NCBI GenBank assembly: GCA_963721075.1
Contig: CAVRHV010000004.1
Location: 32,306-96,305 of the forward strand
DNA length: 64,000 nt
Direction: 5' to 3'
Source: DATFVA01 sp963721075
Lineage (GTDB): Bacteria; Bacteroidota; Ignavibacteria; Ignavibacteriales; Ignavibacteriaceae
The notes beneath the pieces were generated by a model. The model had not been told where the DNA came from, ran no database searches, and was given only the letters and a program-made list of their open reading frames with translations. Below, piece after piece: positions 1 through 7,340 of the stretch. The translations under genes and the position numbers were made by a program. Position 1 is the stretch's first letter. Every line of letters begins with the position of its first letter.

Positions 1-1695
1 AATGCCGGGGCAATGACCCGGTTTTCATCGGCAAATATGGAAAAAACAGGACATTTACACTTCAACCTTGGGTTTAAGAACTGGGGATTTCTTTCCAGCC
101 TTACATATACTGATTTCGATGATCTCGTTATGGGAAGCAATGGTCCCGATGAATATCTTCGCCCCACTTACCAGGAGACTGTAAACGGAAAAGACAGTGT
201 GTTCACTAATCCTGATCCAAAGGAGCAGAGATATTCCGGATATAATCAGATCAATTTTATGCAGAAGGTTCTGTTTACTCCTGCTGACAAATGGGAACTG
301 GAGTACGGATTTCATTATTCAACTTCATCTGATGTTACACGATATGACAGGCTCCTTCGTCCCAGGGGCAGTACTCTGCGTTCTGCTGAATGGTATTATG
401 GTCCCCAGGACTGGATGATGCACTCATTGTCGGCAGTTAATTATTCACCGAATACAATTTATGACCTCTCAAAAGTTACTGCCGCCTACCAGTTTTTCGA
501 GGAAAGCAGACACGATAGAAACCTGAATTCAGAAGACAGGACCAACAGAGTTGAAAAGGTTTATGCCTATTCGCTGAATCTTGATCTGCTTAAAGAACTT
601 ACTGATAATTCAAACCTGTACTACGGGGCCGAGGTAGTTCTTAATAAAGTGGGATCTTCAGGAACTACAGAAAATATTATTACTGGTGTTTCGCTGCCCG
701 ATGCTTCAAGGTACCCTGATGGTTCGACCTGGAATTCTTACGGAGCATATGTTACTTATAAGCACCAGTTTAGTCCGCAGTATATTCTGCAAACCGGAAT
801 GAGGTACAATTACGTTACTCTCGACGCAGAGTTCGACACCACATATTATCAGTTCCCCTTCACTACGGCAGAACTGAGAACGGGGGCATTAACAGGAAGT
901 GCAGGACTGGTCTGGCATCCGCAGAGCGACTGGCAGGTAAACCTTAATCTATCCACGGGCTTCAGAGCACCTAATGTTGACGATCTTGGAAAAGTTTTTG
1001 ACTCAGAGCCCGGCTCGGTAGTTGTGCCCAATCCCGATCTGAAACCTGAGTATGCGTATAATGCGGAATTGGGATTGATGAAGGTATTCGGGAATTCTGT
1101 GGAAATAGATTTAACAGGATTTTACACTTACCTCGACAACGCTCTGGTGCGCCGCGATTTCACATTAAACGGACGTGACAGTATTATGTATGATGGAACA
1201 CTGAGTCAGGTACAGGCTATTCAGAATGCGGCTTATGCGCACATATGGGGTGTTGAGGCTGATCTTAATATTAACTTTGCAGATTATTTTAATTTCAGAA
1301 CTCAGCTTAATTACCAGAAGGGTGAAGAAGAAGATGATGGTGGAAGTGTTACTCCCCTGCGGCATGCGGCACCCTGGTTCGGTAAAACCGAATTATCCTT
1401 CAGAAAGGATAAACTTTGGGCATCTTTGTACGCAGTGTATAATGGTGAGATTGCTTATGGCGATCTATCTCCTTCTGAATACGAAAAAGATTATCTGTAT
1501 GCGAAGGATGCCGATGGCAATATTTATTCGCCTTCATGGTATACCCTGAACCTGAAGTTGAGTTATAGACTTTTTGATAATATTGAAGTGTATTTTGGAG
1601 TTGAAAATATAACAGACCAGCGGTACAGACCGTACTCTTCGGGAATAACTGCGGCCGGCAGAAATTTTATCGGCTCATTAAGGTTTAATATTTAG
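1..1695 (+). CDS. TonB-dependent outer-membrane receptor (3' part)
   Basis: The reading frame is open from base 1, so the gene begins left of the window and only its C-terminal ~565 residues are present; the ATG at 13 is internal. The visible part is a run of alternating amphipathic beta strands rich in aromatic residues and asparagine. It includes the typical late-barrel segment 'STGFRAPNVDDLGK' and ends in a short strand with an aromatic residue near the terminus ('NFIGSLRFNI'), as expected for a 22-stranded TonB-dependent barrel. Such receptors import siderophores, cobalamin or glycans across the outer membrane using TonB energy. The plug domain and TonB box lie outside the window, so the substrate cannot be judged. 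No SusD partner follows; the next gene is a TetR regulator on the same strand. Confidence 0.88.
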   Translation, partial: NAGAMTRFSSANMEKTGHLHFNLGFKNWGFLSSLTYTDFDDLVMGSNGPDEYLRPTYQETVNGKDSVFTNPDPKEQRYSGYNQINFMQKVLFTPADKWELEYGFHYSTSSDVTRYDRLLRPRGSTLRSAEWYYGPQDWMMHSLSAVNYSPNTIYDLSKVTAAYQFFEESRHDRNLNSEDRTNRVEKVYAYSLNLDLLKELTDNSNLYYGAEVVLNKVGSSGTTENIITGVSLPDASRYPDGSTWNSYGAYVTYKHQFSPQYILQTGMRYNYVTLDAEFDTTYYQFPFTTAELRTGALTGSAGLVWHPQSDWQVNLNLSTGFRAPNVDDLGKVFDSEPGSVVVPNPDLKPEYAYNAELGLMKVFGNSVEIDLTGFYTYLDNALVRRDFTLNGRDSIMYDGTLSQVQAIQNAAYAHIWGVEADLNINFADYFNFRTQLNYQKGEEEDDGGSVTPLRHAAPWFGKTELSFRKDKLWASLYAVYNGEIAYGDLSPSEYEKDYLYAKDADGNIYSPSWYTLNLKLSYRLFDNIEVYFGVENITDQRYRPYSSGITAAGRNFIGSLRFNI

Positions 1696-1731
1696 GATGC
1701 CTGATGGTCAGATAGTTTTCTGAGGATGTAT

Positions 1732-1852
1732 CGAGGCTGTCTCATAAGTGTCATTCCGAATTTATTTCGGAATCTAATTATTCGATTTTGAATTGGAATC
1801 AGAACCTGAAACCAGTTCAGGTTGACAATATCAGACTTTTGAGACAACCTCG
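1732..1852. repeat. 121-bp palindromic repeat element (REPIN/MITE-like)
   Basis: Outer inverted repeats of 18 bp (1732-1749 and 1835-1852) match with two mismatches. Inside are two separate perfect hairpins, each with an 8-bp stem and 5-nt loop: ATTCCGAA/TTCGGAAT (1753-1773) and AACCTGAA/TTCAGGTT (1803-1823). No target-site duplication is obvious. The nested symmetry is that of a non-autonomous mobile repeat or a paired REP element. It separates the TonB receptor from the TetR gene and would place hairpins in the leader of the latter. Confidence 0.7.
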
Positions 1853-1913
1853 CACATTTTCAATTTTCAATTTAAAAGACTATCTTTCAGCCGGTTCAAA
1901 TTCAGGTATCAGC

Positions 1914-2492
1914 TTGGAAAACGACAGAAAAACACAAATCATCAAAGCTGCCGTAAAAAGGTTCTCGAAGCATGGATTGGGGAAAACCACCCTTGATGAA
2001 ATTGCCCGCGATTTGCGAATTGGAAAAGCTACCATATACCATTATTTCGTATCTAAAGAGTCCCTCTTTTACAGTTCTATCGAATGGGAAAGCGAACAAT
2101 TTATTGAGGAGGTAAGGTCTATATTTGAGAACGAAACGCTCTCATTGCGTGAGAGGTTCAATGAATATTTCACCTGCAAGGAAAATATCGATCAGAAATA
2201 TAAGCTGCTTTACGATATATTTCTACAGCTTATGGGAGATGACTCTTTCGAAAGAGAAAAGACTATCCTTCAATCGATGCTGAGGAAAGAGGAAATTATA
2301 CTTGAAATGGTGCTGAATCCAGCCTACAGAACAAAACAACTGAAACATATACCATCATTGCCGGTTATGTTCGTGACAACAAGCTGGGGATGGTTGTTCG
2401 GTGTTAAACTGAACCGAATGACCAATGGTGAGGATCAGGTACTTTCCAGAGAACTTCTGAATACCCTTATCGAAAATGTATTACCTGATTAA
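1914..2492 (+). CDS. TetR/AcrR-family transcriptional regulator
   Basis: The protein has an N-terminal TetR helix-turn-helix ('IIKAAVKRFSKHGLGKTTLDEIA' region, then 'IGKATIYHYFVSKESLF') followed by a ~130-residue helical ligand/dimerisation domain with no recognisable ligand signature. I place the start at TTG 1914, preceded by an AGGT at 1904. The longer frame beginning at ATG 1788 would translate through the palindromic repeat at 1732-1852, giving a low-complexity leader unlike TetR proteins; 192 residues is normal for the family. It lies downstream of a TonB receptor on the same strand and converges with phoU, ending 12 bp from it. Control of the neighbouring receptor or of an efflux system elsewhere is possible but unproven. 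Confidence 0.82.
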   Translation: MENDRKTQIIKAAVKRFSKHGLGKTTLDEIARDLRIGKATIYHYFVSKESLFYSSIEWESEQFIEEVRSIFENETLSLRERFNEYFTCKENIDQKYKLLYDIFLQLMGDDSFEREKTILQSMLRKEEIILEMVLNPAYRTKQLKHIPSLPVMFVTTSWGWLFGVKLNRMTNGEDQVLSRELLNTLIENVLPD

Positions 2493-2504
2493 CTTTGACC
2501 TGCC

Positions 2505-3200
2505 CTAATCTGTATCTTCACTATCATCATCGCTTAACACTATCTTCTCATACTTGTGCTTAACCATCTGTGCTTCAACTATAAAGAAAACATCTTCCGC
2601 AATATTGGTTGCATGATCGGCAAGTCTTTCCAGGTGCCTTGATATTACAAGAAGAGCAACTCCCGGGTCAACGTTCTCAGGCTTCTCTTTCATGATAGCT
2701 TTCAATGTAGCATGGTTGTCAACGTTATAATTATCAACTTTATCGTCCGTCTCAATTACCTTCTTAGCGAGATCAGGATTTCCCTCGATAAAAGCGTCAA
2801 TAGCATTCTTTATCATTTCTCTGGCAACCTGCGACATCTCTTTGAGATTCGTTTTCTCATAAAAATCAGGCTTCTTCCCCATTTCTTTTGCACTCTCGGC
2901 AATATTAACGGCAAGGTCGCCGATCCGTTCCAGATTAGTGTCAATTGTCAGAGCCGACATAATAAGTCTGAGGTCCGCAGCAACGGGCTGACTCAAAGCA
3001 AAGATCTTCTGACAGATCTTCTCAATCTTCACATCGTATTTATCAACTTTTGTGTCTCTATCAATCACGAGATTGGCAAGTTCAGCATTTTCTTCATCAA
3101 CGGCTTTCAGAGCCAGCTCAACCTGTTCGTCCACAAGACTGCACATCTTGATGAGCCTTGTTTTCAGCTTTTCTATCTGAATTTCAAACTGGCGTTCCAT
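2505..3200 (-). CDS. phoU: Phosphate-signalling protein PhoU
   Basis: 231 residues forming two tandem three-helix PhoU repeats, each carrying the metal-cluster signature: 'NLERIGDLAVNIAE' in the first half and 'HLERLADHATNIAEDV' in the second. PhoU links the phosphate transporter ATPase to the PhoR/PhoB kinase pair and represses the Pho response when phosphate is plentiful; it is cytoplasmic. It is the last gene of phnD-phnC-phnE-pstB-phoU, 33 bp after pstB. The C-terminus is a short acidic tail. No phoR or phoB lies in the window. Identification is secure. Confidence 0.96.
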   Translation of the reverse strand: MERQFEIQIEKLKTRLIKMCSLVDEQVELALKAVDEENAELANLVIDRDTKVDKYDVKIEKICQKIFALSQPVAADLRLIMSALTIDTNLERIGDLAVNIAESAKEMGKKPDFYEKTNLKEMSQVAREMIKNAIDAFIEGNPDLAKKVIETDDKVDNYNVDNHATLKAIMKEKPENVDPGVALLVISRHLERLADHATNIAEDVFFIVEAQMVKHKYEKIVLSDDDSEDTD

Positions 3201-3233
3201 TCTTGATCTCCTTCAAATAATTAAAATTCACGG

Positions 3234-3992
3234 TTAACCAAATCTACCTGTGACGTAATCTTCTGTCTGCTTCTTAACCGGTTTGGTAAATATCCTGCTT
3301 GTTTTATCGTATTCAATCAGTTCACCCAGGTAGAAGAATGCGGTACTGTCGCTCACCCTGGCTGCCTGCTGCATATTATGGGTAACAATAACAATAGTAT
3401 AATTCTTTTTAAGATCGTGAATAAGCTCTTCTATTTTAGCAGTAGAAATAGGGTCAAGCGCACTTGCCGGCTCATCCATCAGCACTATCTCAGGCTCTAT
3501 TGCGAGCGTACGAGCTATACATAACCGCTGCTGCTGCCCGCCTGAAAGCGCAAGCGCCGGGGAGCTAAGACGGTCTTTTACCTCATCAATTAAAGCAGCC
3601 TGCGTAAGCGATTTCTCCACTATTGAATCAAGAGTTTTCTTATCGCGCGTACCATTCAGCTTTATGCCGAACACAAGATTTTCATATATGCTCATCGGAA
3701 AGAGATTTGACTTCTGAAAGACCATCCCTATCCTTCGCCTTAGATTTACAACATCAACATCACGATCATAAATATTCTTTCCGTCTATAACAACCTCACC
3801 ACTTATTTTAACACCATCGATGAGATCGTTCATCCTGTTGATGGACCTTATGAAAGTTGATTTCCCGCATCCGCTGGGTCCAATAAATGCCGTCACCTTG
3901 TTTGAAGCAATATCCATGGATATATTCTTCAGGGCCTGCTTTGTCCCGTAATGCAGACTAAGGTCTTTAACGGATATTTTAACTTCTTTCAT
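3234..3992 (-). CDS. pstB: Phosphate ABC transporter ATPase PstB
   Basis: 252 residues, the usual PstB length. Walker A 'GPSGCGKST' is followed by the PstB-typical 'RSINRMNDLI', a Q-loop with 'RRIGMVFQKSNLFPMSIYENL', the signature 'LSGGQQQRLCIARTLA', Walker B 'VLMDEPASALDP' and the H-loop 'IVTHNMQQAARVSD'. PstB powers PstCA phosphate import and communicates with PhoU. Here it follows phnE by 59 bp and precedes phoU; pstS, pstC and pstA are absent, so it is separated from its usual membrane partners. It may serve a PstSCA encoded elsewhere, or act mainly with PhoU in signalling. Confidence 0.95.
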   Translation of the reverse strand: MKEVKISVKDLSLHYGTKQALKNISMDIASNKVTAFIGPSGCGKSTFIRSINRMNDLIDGVKISGEVVIDGKNIYDRDVDVVNLRRRIGMVFQKSNLFPMSIYENLVFGIKLNGTRDKKTLDSIVEKSLTQAALIDEVKDRLSSPALALSGGQQQRLCIARTLAIEPEIVLMDEPASALDPISTAKIEELIHDLKKNYTIVIVTHNMQQAARVSDSTAFFYLGELIEYDKTSRIFTKPVKKQTEDYVTGRFG

Positions 3993-4051
3993 TTAGGGGG
4001 AAACTTATGAATAAAAATCAGTAATTAAAACCTGAAGCAAAAATGATGGTC

Positions 4052-5125
4052 TCAATATATTGCTTCGCGTATCCTGGCGCTGATATAATCCATCACCCAG
4101 ACGACAAAGGCAATCATCAGTACCAGAAGTCCAACTTCATGCCACCGTGCAAGTCCCTGGTACTGCATCAGCATAGTACCGATACCGCCGCCGCCTACAA
4201 GTCCTATTATAGTTGCCATCCTTACGTTTATATCCCAGCGGTAAATTGTAAATGAAAGGAAAGGTAGAACTATCTGCGGTACCACAGCATACCAGACAAC
4301 CTGCACCTTGTTTGCACCCGTCGCACTGATGGCTTCAACAGGTCCGGTTTCAATATTCTCAATAGCTTCGGAGTAAAGCTTGGCATTGGATGCAATCGTA
4401 TGTACAAGCAGCGCTATCATACCGGCAAACGGGCCGATGCCAACCCATACAGAGAAAATAATCGCCCATATCAACGGTTCGATTGAACGAATAAAATTGA
4501 GCAATATCCTCAGGACATAATAAACAGCAAAACTGATTTTATTTTCCTTCATCAGGTTTCTTGCTGTAAAAAAGGATAGTAGAAGTGTAAGGGGGATCGA
4601 TATCAGAGTTGCGAGCAGTGCAATGTAAATCGTCTCTATCATCGCGAATAATGCATCATCAAATATCCCCAATTCCGGCTGAAACAACGAGCTGAATATC
4701 CGTTCGGCACCCTGAATTCCTTCGCTGCTGAAGAGATCGACGATTGAAATTCTTGTTACAATCCAGCCTGCAATAAATGTTATATTAAACAGGAACCATC
4801 CGAATATCTCAACTGTGTATTTTGTTACTTTATTATCCTTTGATATGCCGAAAAGTCTGGCGGAAAGCGAGGTGCGTGAGTATGTCCATGCATATCCTGC
4901 TATTATGCTGATCATCAGTATAATAAGGATATTGTTCCAGTTAAAGGGAAGGTCCCGCAGATCAAGGATAAACTTGTAGTAAATTGCTCTCTGAAGCACG
5001 ATAAGACTGTAGAAGACAAAGAAGATATCCAGAAGCGCAGATTTTACAAAATTGAATTTTGCTTCGCGCTTTTTGCTGCGGGCTAGTATGGCCTGCGGAT
5101 GCATTTCAAGTTCCGGATCTATCAT
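4052..5125 (-). CDS. phnE: Phosphonate/phosphite/phosphate ABC permease (PhnE family)
   Basis: 357 residues. An N-terminal extension with several hydrophobic segments (about residues 28-120) precedes the canonical binding-protein-dependent permease domain (about 150-350). The coupling-loop motif is visible as 'EAISATGANKVQVVWYAVVPQ', and the C-terminal part has the PhnE-type 'RMATIIGLVGGGGIGTML'. Family PhnE proteins are usually ~260-290 residues, so the extra N-terminal membrane helices are notable. It overlaps phnC by 4 bp, so translation is probably coupled. It would form the membrane channel with PhnD as binding protein and PhnC as ATPase. Confidence 0.9.
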   Translation of the reverse strand: MIDPELEMHPQAILARSKKREAKFNFVKSALLDIFFVFYSLIVLQRAIYYKFILDLRDLPFNWNNILIILMISIIAGYAWTYSRTSLSARLFGISKDNKVTKYTVEIFGWFLFNITFIAGWIVTRISIVDLFSSEGIQGAERIFSSLFQPELGIFDDALFAMIETIYIALLATLISIPLTLLLSFFTARNLMKENKISFAVYYVLRILLNFIRSIEPLIWAIIFSVWVGIGPFAGMIALLVHTIASNAKLYSEAIENIETGPVEAISATGANKVQVVWYAVVPQIVLPFLSFTIYRWDINVRMATIIGLVGGGGIGTMLMQYQGLARWHEVGLLVLMIAFVVWVMDYISARIREAIY

Positions 5126-5883
5126 CTTATTTCCACCTCTTCGGCATCTTCACCATAAATAGTTTTGAACCAGGTTTCATCGATATCAGAAGGCATTCCT
5201 TCATAAATAATTTCGCCGGCCTTAAGAGCAATTACCCTTGAGGCATATCTTCTAACAAGACTCAGAAAATGAAGATTGCATATCACAGTAGTTCCAAGTT
5301 CCTTATTTATTTTTTCAAAGTACTGCATTACAGAATTCGACGTTGCCGGATCAAGAGAAGCCACCGGCTCGTCGGCAAGCAGAAGCTTGGGATTCTGCAT
5401 AAGACTGCGGGCTATTGCTACTCTCTGCTGCTGACCACCGCTGAGTGAATCGGCACGTATGGCTGCTTTCTCAGTAATTCCTACCCTCTCCAGATTCGTG
5501 TATGCTTCTTTAATAGTCTCATCACTGAACCTTTCAAAAACCGATTCCAACGTTCCCAGCGATCCAAGCTTTCCCGTTATTACGTTCGTTAGTACCGAAC
5601 GGCGCTTGATCAGGTTGAACTGCTGAAAAACCATTCCTATCTGCGACTTAGCCTTTCGGAGTTCTTCGCCTTTTATATGCGTAATATCTTTATCGAGAAA
5701 CTTTATTTTTCCGGAAGTCGGTTCTATTAAGCGGTTAACACATCTTAGCAAAGTAGATTTTCCGGATCCGCTTAATCCGATGATCACAAGAAATTCCCCT
5801 TCTTCAACTTTAAAGGATACACCTTTTAAAGCATGGGTACCGTTATTGTAAATTTTGTGAAGATTTTCTATTTCAAGCAGCAT
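5122..5883 (-). CDS. phnC: Phosphonate/phosphite/phosphate ABC transporter ATPase (PhnC family)
   Basis: 253 residues with Walker A 'GLSGSGKST', Q-loop 'SQIGMVFQQFNLIKRRSVLTNV' (the 'NLIKRRSVLTNV' stretch is diagnostic of PhnC), signature 'LSGGQQQRVAIARSL' and Walker B 'LLADEPVASLDP'. Its start overlaps the phnD stop by one base (TGATG) and its end overlaps the phnE start, indicating a coupled operon. No carbon-phosphorus lyase or phosphonatase gene is nearby, so the transported substrate may be phosphate or phosphite rather than organophosphonate. Confidence 0.93.
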   Translation of the reverse strand: MLLEIENLHKIYNNGTHALKGVSFKVEEGEFLVIIGLSGSGKSTLLRCVNRLIEPTSGKIKFLDKDITHIKGEELRKAKSQIGMVFQQFNLIKRRSVLTNVITGKLGSLGTLESVFERFSDETIKEAYTNLERVGITEKAAIRADSLSGGQQQRVAIARSLMQNPKLLLADEPVASLDPATSNSVMQYFEKINKELGTTVICNLHFLSLVRRYASRVIALKAGEIIYEGMPSDIDETWFKTIYGEDAEEVEIR

Positions 5884-6812
5884 CAGTTTTTCATCAGGTT
5901 TTCAAATTTTATATTTTGCTGTTCAAGCAGCCTTCTGAGTCCGTCGTAATCACTGTCTTTTGTTCTGATCAGTCCGCGGATATCATAGATATCATACATC
6001 GATTTCCCGCCTGCAGGAGTACTAACATATTTGATAAGAGCGTCAATTATTTTTTCTTTCATATCCTCATCCATCCCTTTTCTAAAGACCCAGGGATCAT
6101 TAGGAATACTTTGTGTAAATCCGATAATCTTAACCTTTTGTTCCACATCCGGAAATTGCTTTTCAACCCTCATCCTTGCATCAAGTATTTCGTGAGTCAC
6201 AGGGTCAGGAGGTGCATAATAAGTAGCTCCGGCGGCCACCTGTCCCTGGTAAACCATAGTAACCACGTTGTCGTGACGCATTGCGAATACAGTCTCGCTC
6301 GGTTTTATGCCCATTTTATCAAACATTGCTTTAGGCAGTATGTATCCTGAAGTGGAGGATGGGTCTACATAAGCAAAACTTCTCCCGTTGATATCTGACA
6401 GACTGTCGATCCCGGAATCATATCTGGTTATGATCTGACCTTTATAAGTAGTTTCATTATTGTCCCTTACAATACGAAGACGTGCTTCTGCGCCGTATTT
6501 TGCGTTTGCCATCAGGTAAGAGAAAGTGTTTATGCTGGCGATATCTGCCTTTTCTGTACCGAAGGCTTCAACCACGGCAATAAAACTGGCAGGTACCGCT
6601 GTTGTGAAGTAATATCCGGTTTCCTTTTCGAGGAAATCTGTCAGTTCCTTCGCATTTGTGGTTATTCGCTTGGCATCTACAGAAGGGGTAAAATATAGCT
6701 TTATCGGGTTACTTCTCGTACCAAGGGCTCCCTCATTTAGCTCCCGGGTAGATGAAATAACTATGAAAATAAGTATTGGTGAAAGGTATAGAAGATATTT
6801 TAAGGATCTCAT
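5883..6812 (-). CDS. phnD: Phosphonate/phosphite/phosphate-binding protein (PhnD family)
   Basis: 309 residues with a single N-terminal hydrophobic segment (residues ~5-20) that lacks an obvious lipobox, then a PhnD-type periplasmic binding fold: 'LYFTPSVDAKRITTNAKEL', 'ADIASINTFSYLMA', 'FAYVDPSSTSGYILPKAMF' and 'IPNDPWVFRKGMDEDMKEKI'. The family captures phosphonate, phosphite or phosphate for the PhnCE transporter. It is the promoter-proximal gene of the five-gene operon and has a Pho-box-like repeat 73-89 bp upstream of its start. Ligand specificity cannot be read from the sequence. Confidence 0.92.
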   Translation of the reverse strand: MRSLKYLLYLSPILIFIVISSTRELNEGALGTRSNPIKLYFTPSVDAKRITTNAKELTDFLEKETGYYFTTAVPASFIAVVEAFGTEKADIASINTFSYLMANAKYGAEARLRIVRDNNETTYKGQIITRYDSGIDSLSDINGRSFAYVDPSSTSGYILPKAMFDKMGIKPSETVFAMRHDNVVTMVYQGQVAAGATYYAPPDPVTHEILDARMRVEKQFPDVEQKVKIIGFTQSIPNDPWVFRKGMDEDMKEKIIDALIKYVSTPAGGKSMYDIYDIRGLIRTKDSDYDGLRRLLEQQNIKFENLMKN

Positions 6813-6884
6813 AACTAGCTAAAATTAGAATTTCTAATATGCTAATTATTTTCCATCTATCAAATATAAAAAGGGGGTTTTCAA

Positions 6885-6901
6885 TGTTAAATTAATGTTA
6901 A
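6885..6901 (-). promoter_or_regulatory. Pho-box-like direct repeat upstream of phnD
   Basis: On the minus strand the sequence TTAACA-TTAAT-TTAACA gives two identical hexamers with an 11-bp period, one helical turn apart. This matches the architecture of PhoP/PhoB-type sites (TT[A/C/T]ACA repeats with ~5-bp spacers). It lies 73-89 bp upstream of the phnD start, where an activator site for phosphate starvation would be expected. The assignment is by pattern and context only. Confidence 0.5.
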
Positions 6902-6938
6902 GTCATACAGCTGCGCCTGCAAGTGTATAATATTACGA

Positions 6939-6962
6939 ATACAGCCGCATTAGCGGCTGTAT
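6939..6962 (-). terminator. Perfect 10-bp hairpin, possible csbD terminator
   Basis: Arms ATACAGCCGC and GCGGCTGTAT with an ATTA loop form a perfect stem between the csbD stop and the phnD leader. There is no uridine tract on the minus-strand side, so it may be a processing or attenuation hairpin rather than a classical intrinsic terminator. Confidence 0.45.
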
Positions 6963-7076
6963 ACATTAGAAGCTTTGCGCAAATGTACCAGATACACCGG
7001 CATATTGGCAGCTTTCGAAATCAGGCCGCTTCCCTGCCGGACTCACCGGAAGTAACATATTACACTTAACCGATAT

Positions 7077-7262
7077 TTATAGACTTCTTAAATAGTTAAC
7101 GACTTCCTCCCTGGCAGCTCCGGTCTTTTTCTGGATCCTGCCTACCAGTTCATCTTCCTTCCCTTCAGAATACTGAAGGTCGTCATCAGTCAGATTACCC
7201 CAGCGCTGTTTTACTTTACCCTTCATTTCGTTCCAGTTACCTTTAATTTCAAGCTTATCCAT
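7077..7262 (-). CDS. CsbD family stress protein
   Basis: 61 residues beginning 'MDKLEIKGNWNEMKGKVKQRWG' in sense, the hallmark of the CsbD family, followed by 'LTDDDLQYSEGKEDELVGRIQ' and a C-terminal helix 'AREEVVNYLRSL'. CsbD-like proteins are small, soluble, highly charged and generally induced in general stress, but their molecular role is unknown. It is preceded by a ribosome-binding-like AAAGGA. It lies downstream of the M1 peptidase gene on the same strand, separated by 78 bp. Confidence 0.9.
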   Translation of the reverse strand: MDKLEIKGNWNEMKGKVKQRWGNLTDDDLQYSEGKEDELVGRIQKKTGAAREEVVNYLRSL

Positions 7263-7340
7263 GGTATATCCTTTCTTTAATTACAGTTGCAGTTATAAAT
7301 TAAAGAATAATCTGAGATATCAAATGAAAAGTATCACGTT

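Noticed and set aside
1788..1913. N-terminal 42 codons of the longest TetR frame
   Set aside because: They translate the palindromic repeat and have no TetR similarity; the domain starts after TTG 1914.
2712..3206. 164-codon plus-strand open frame
   Set aside because: It is antisense to phoU and lacks any family features.
2505..6812. Phosphonate catabolism operon
   Set aside because: Only transport genes are present; no C-P lyase, phosphonatase or related enzyme, so the Phn names reflect transporter family only.
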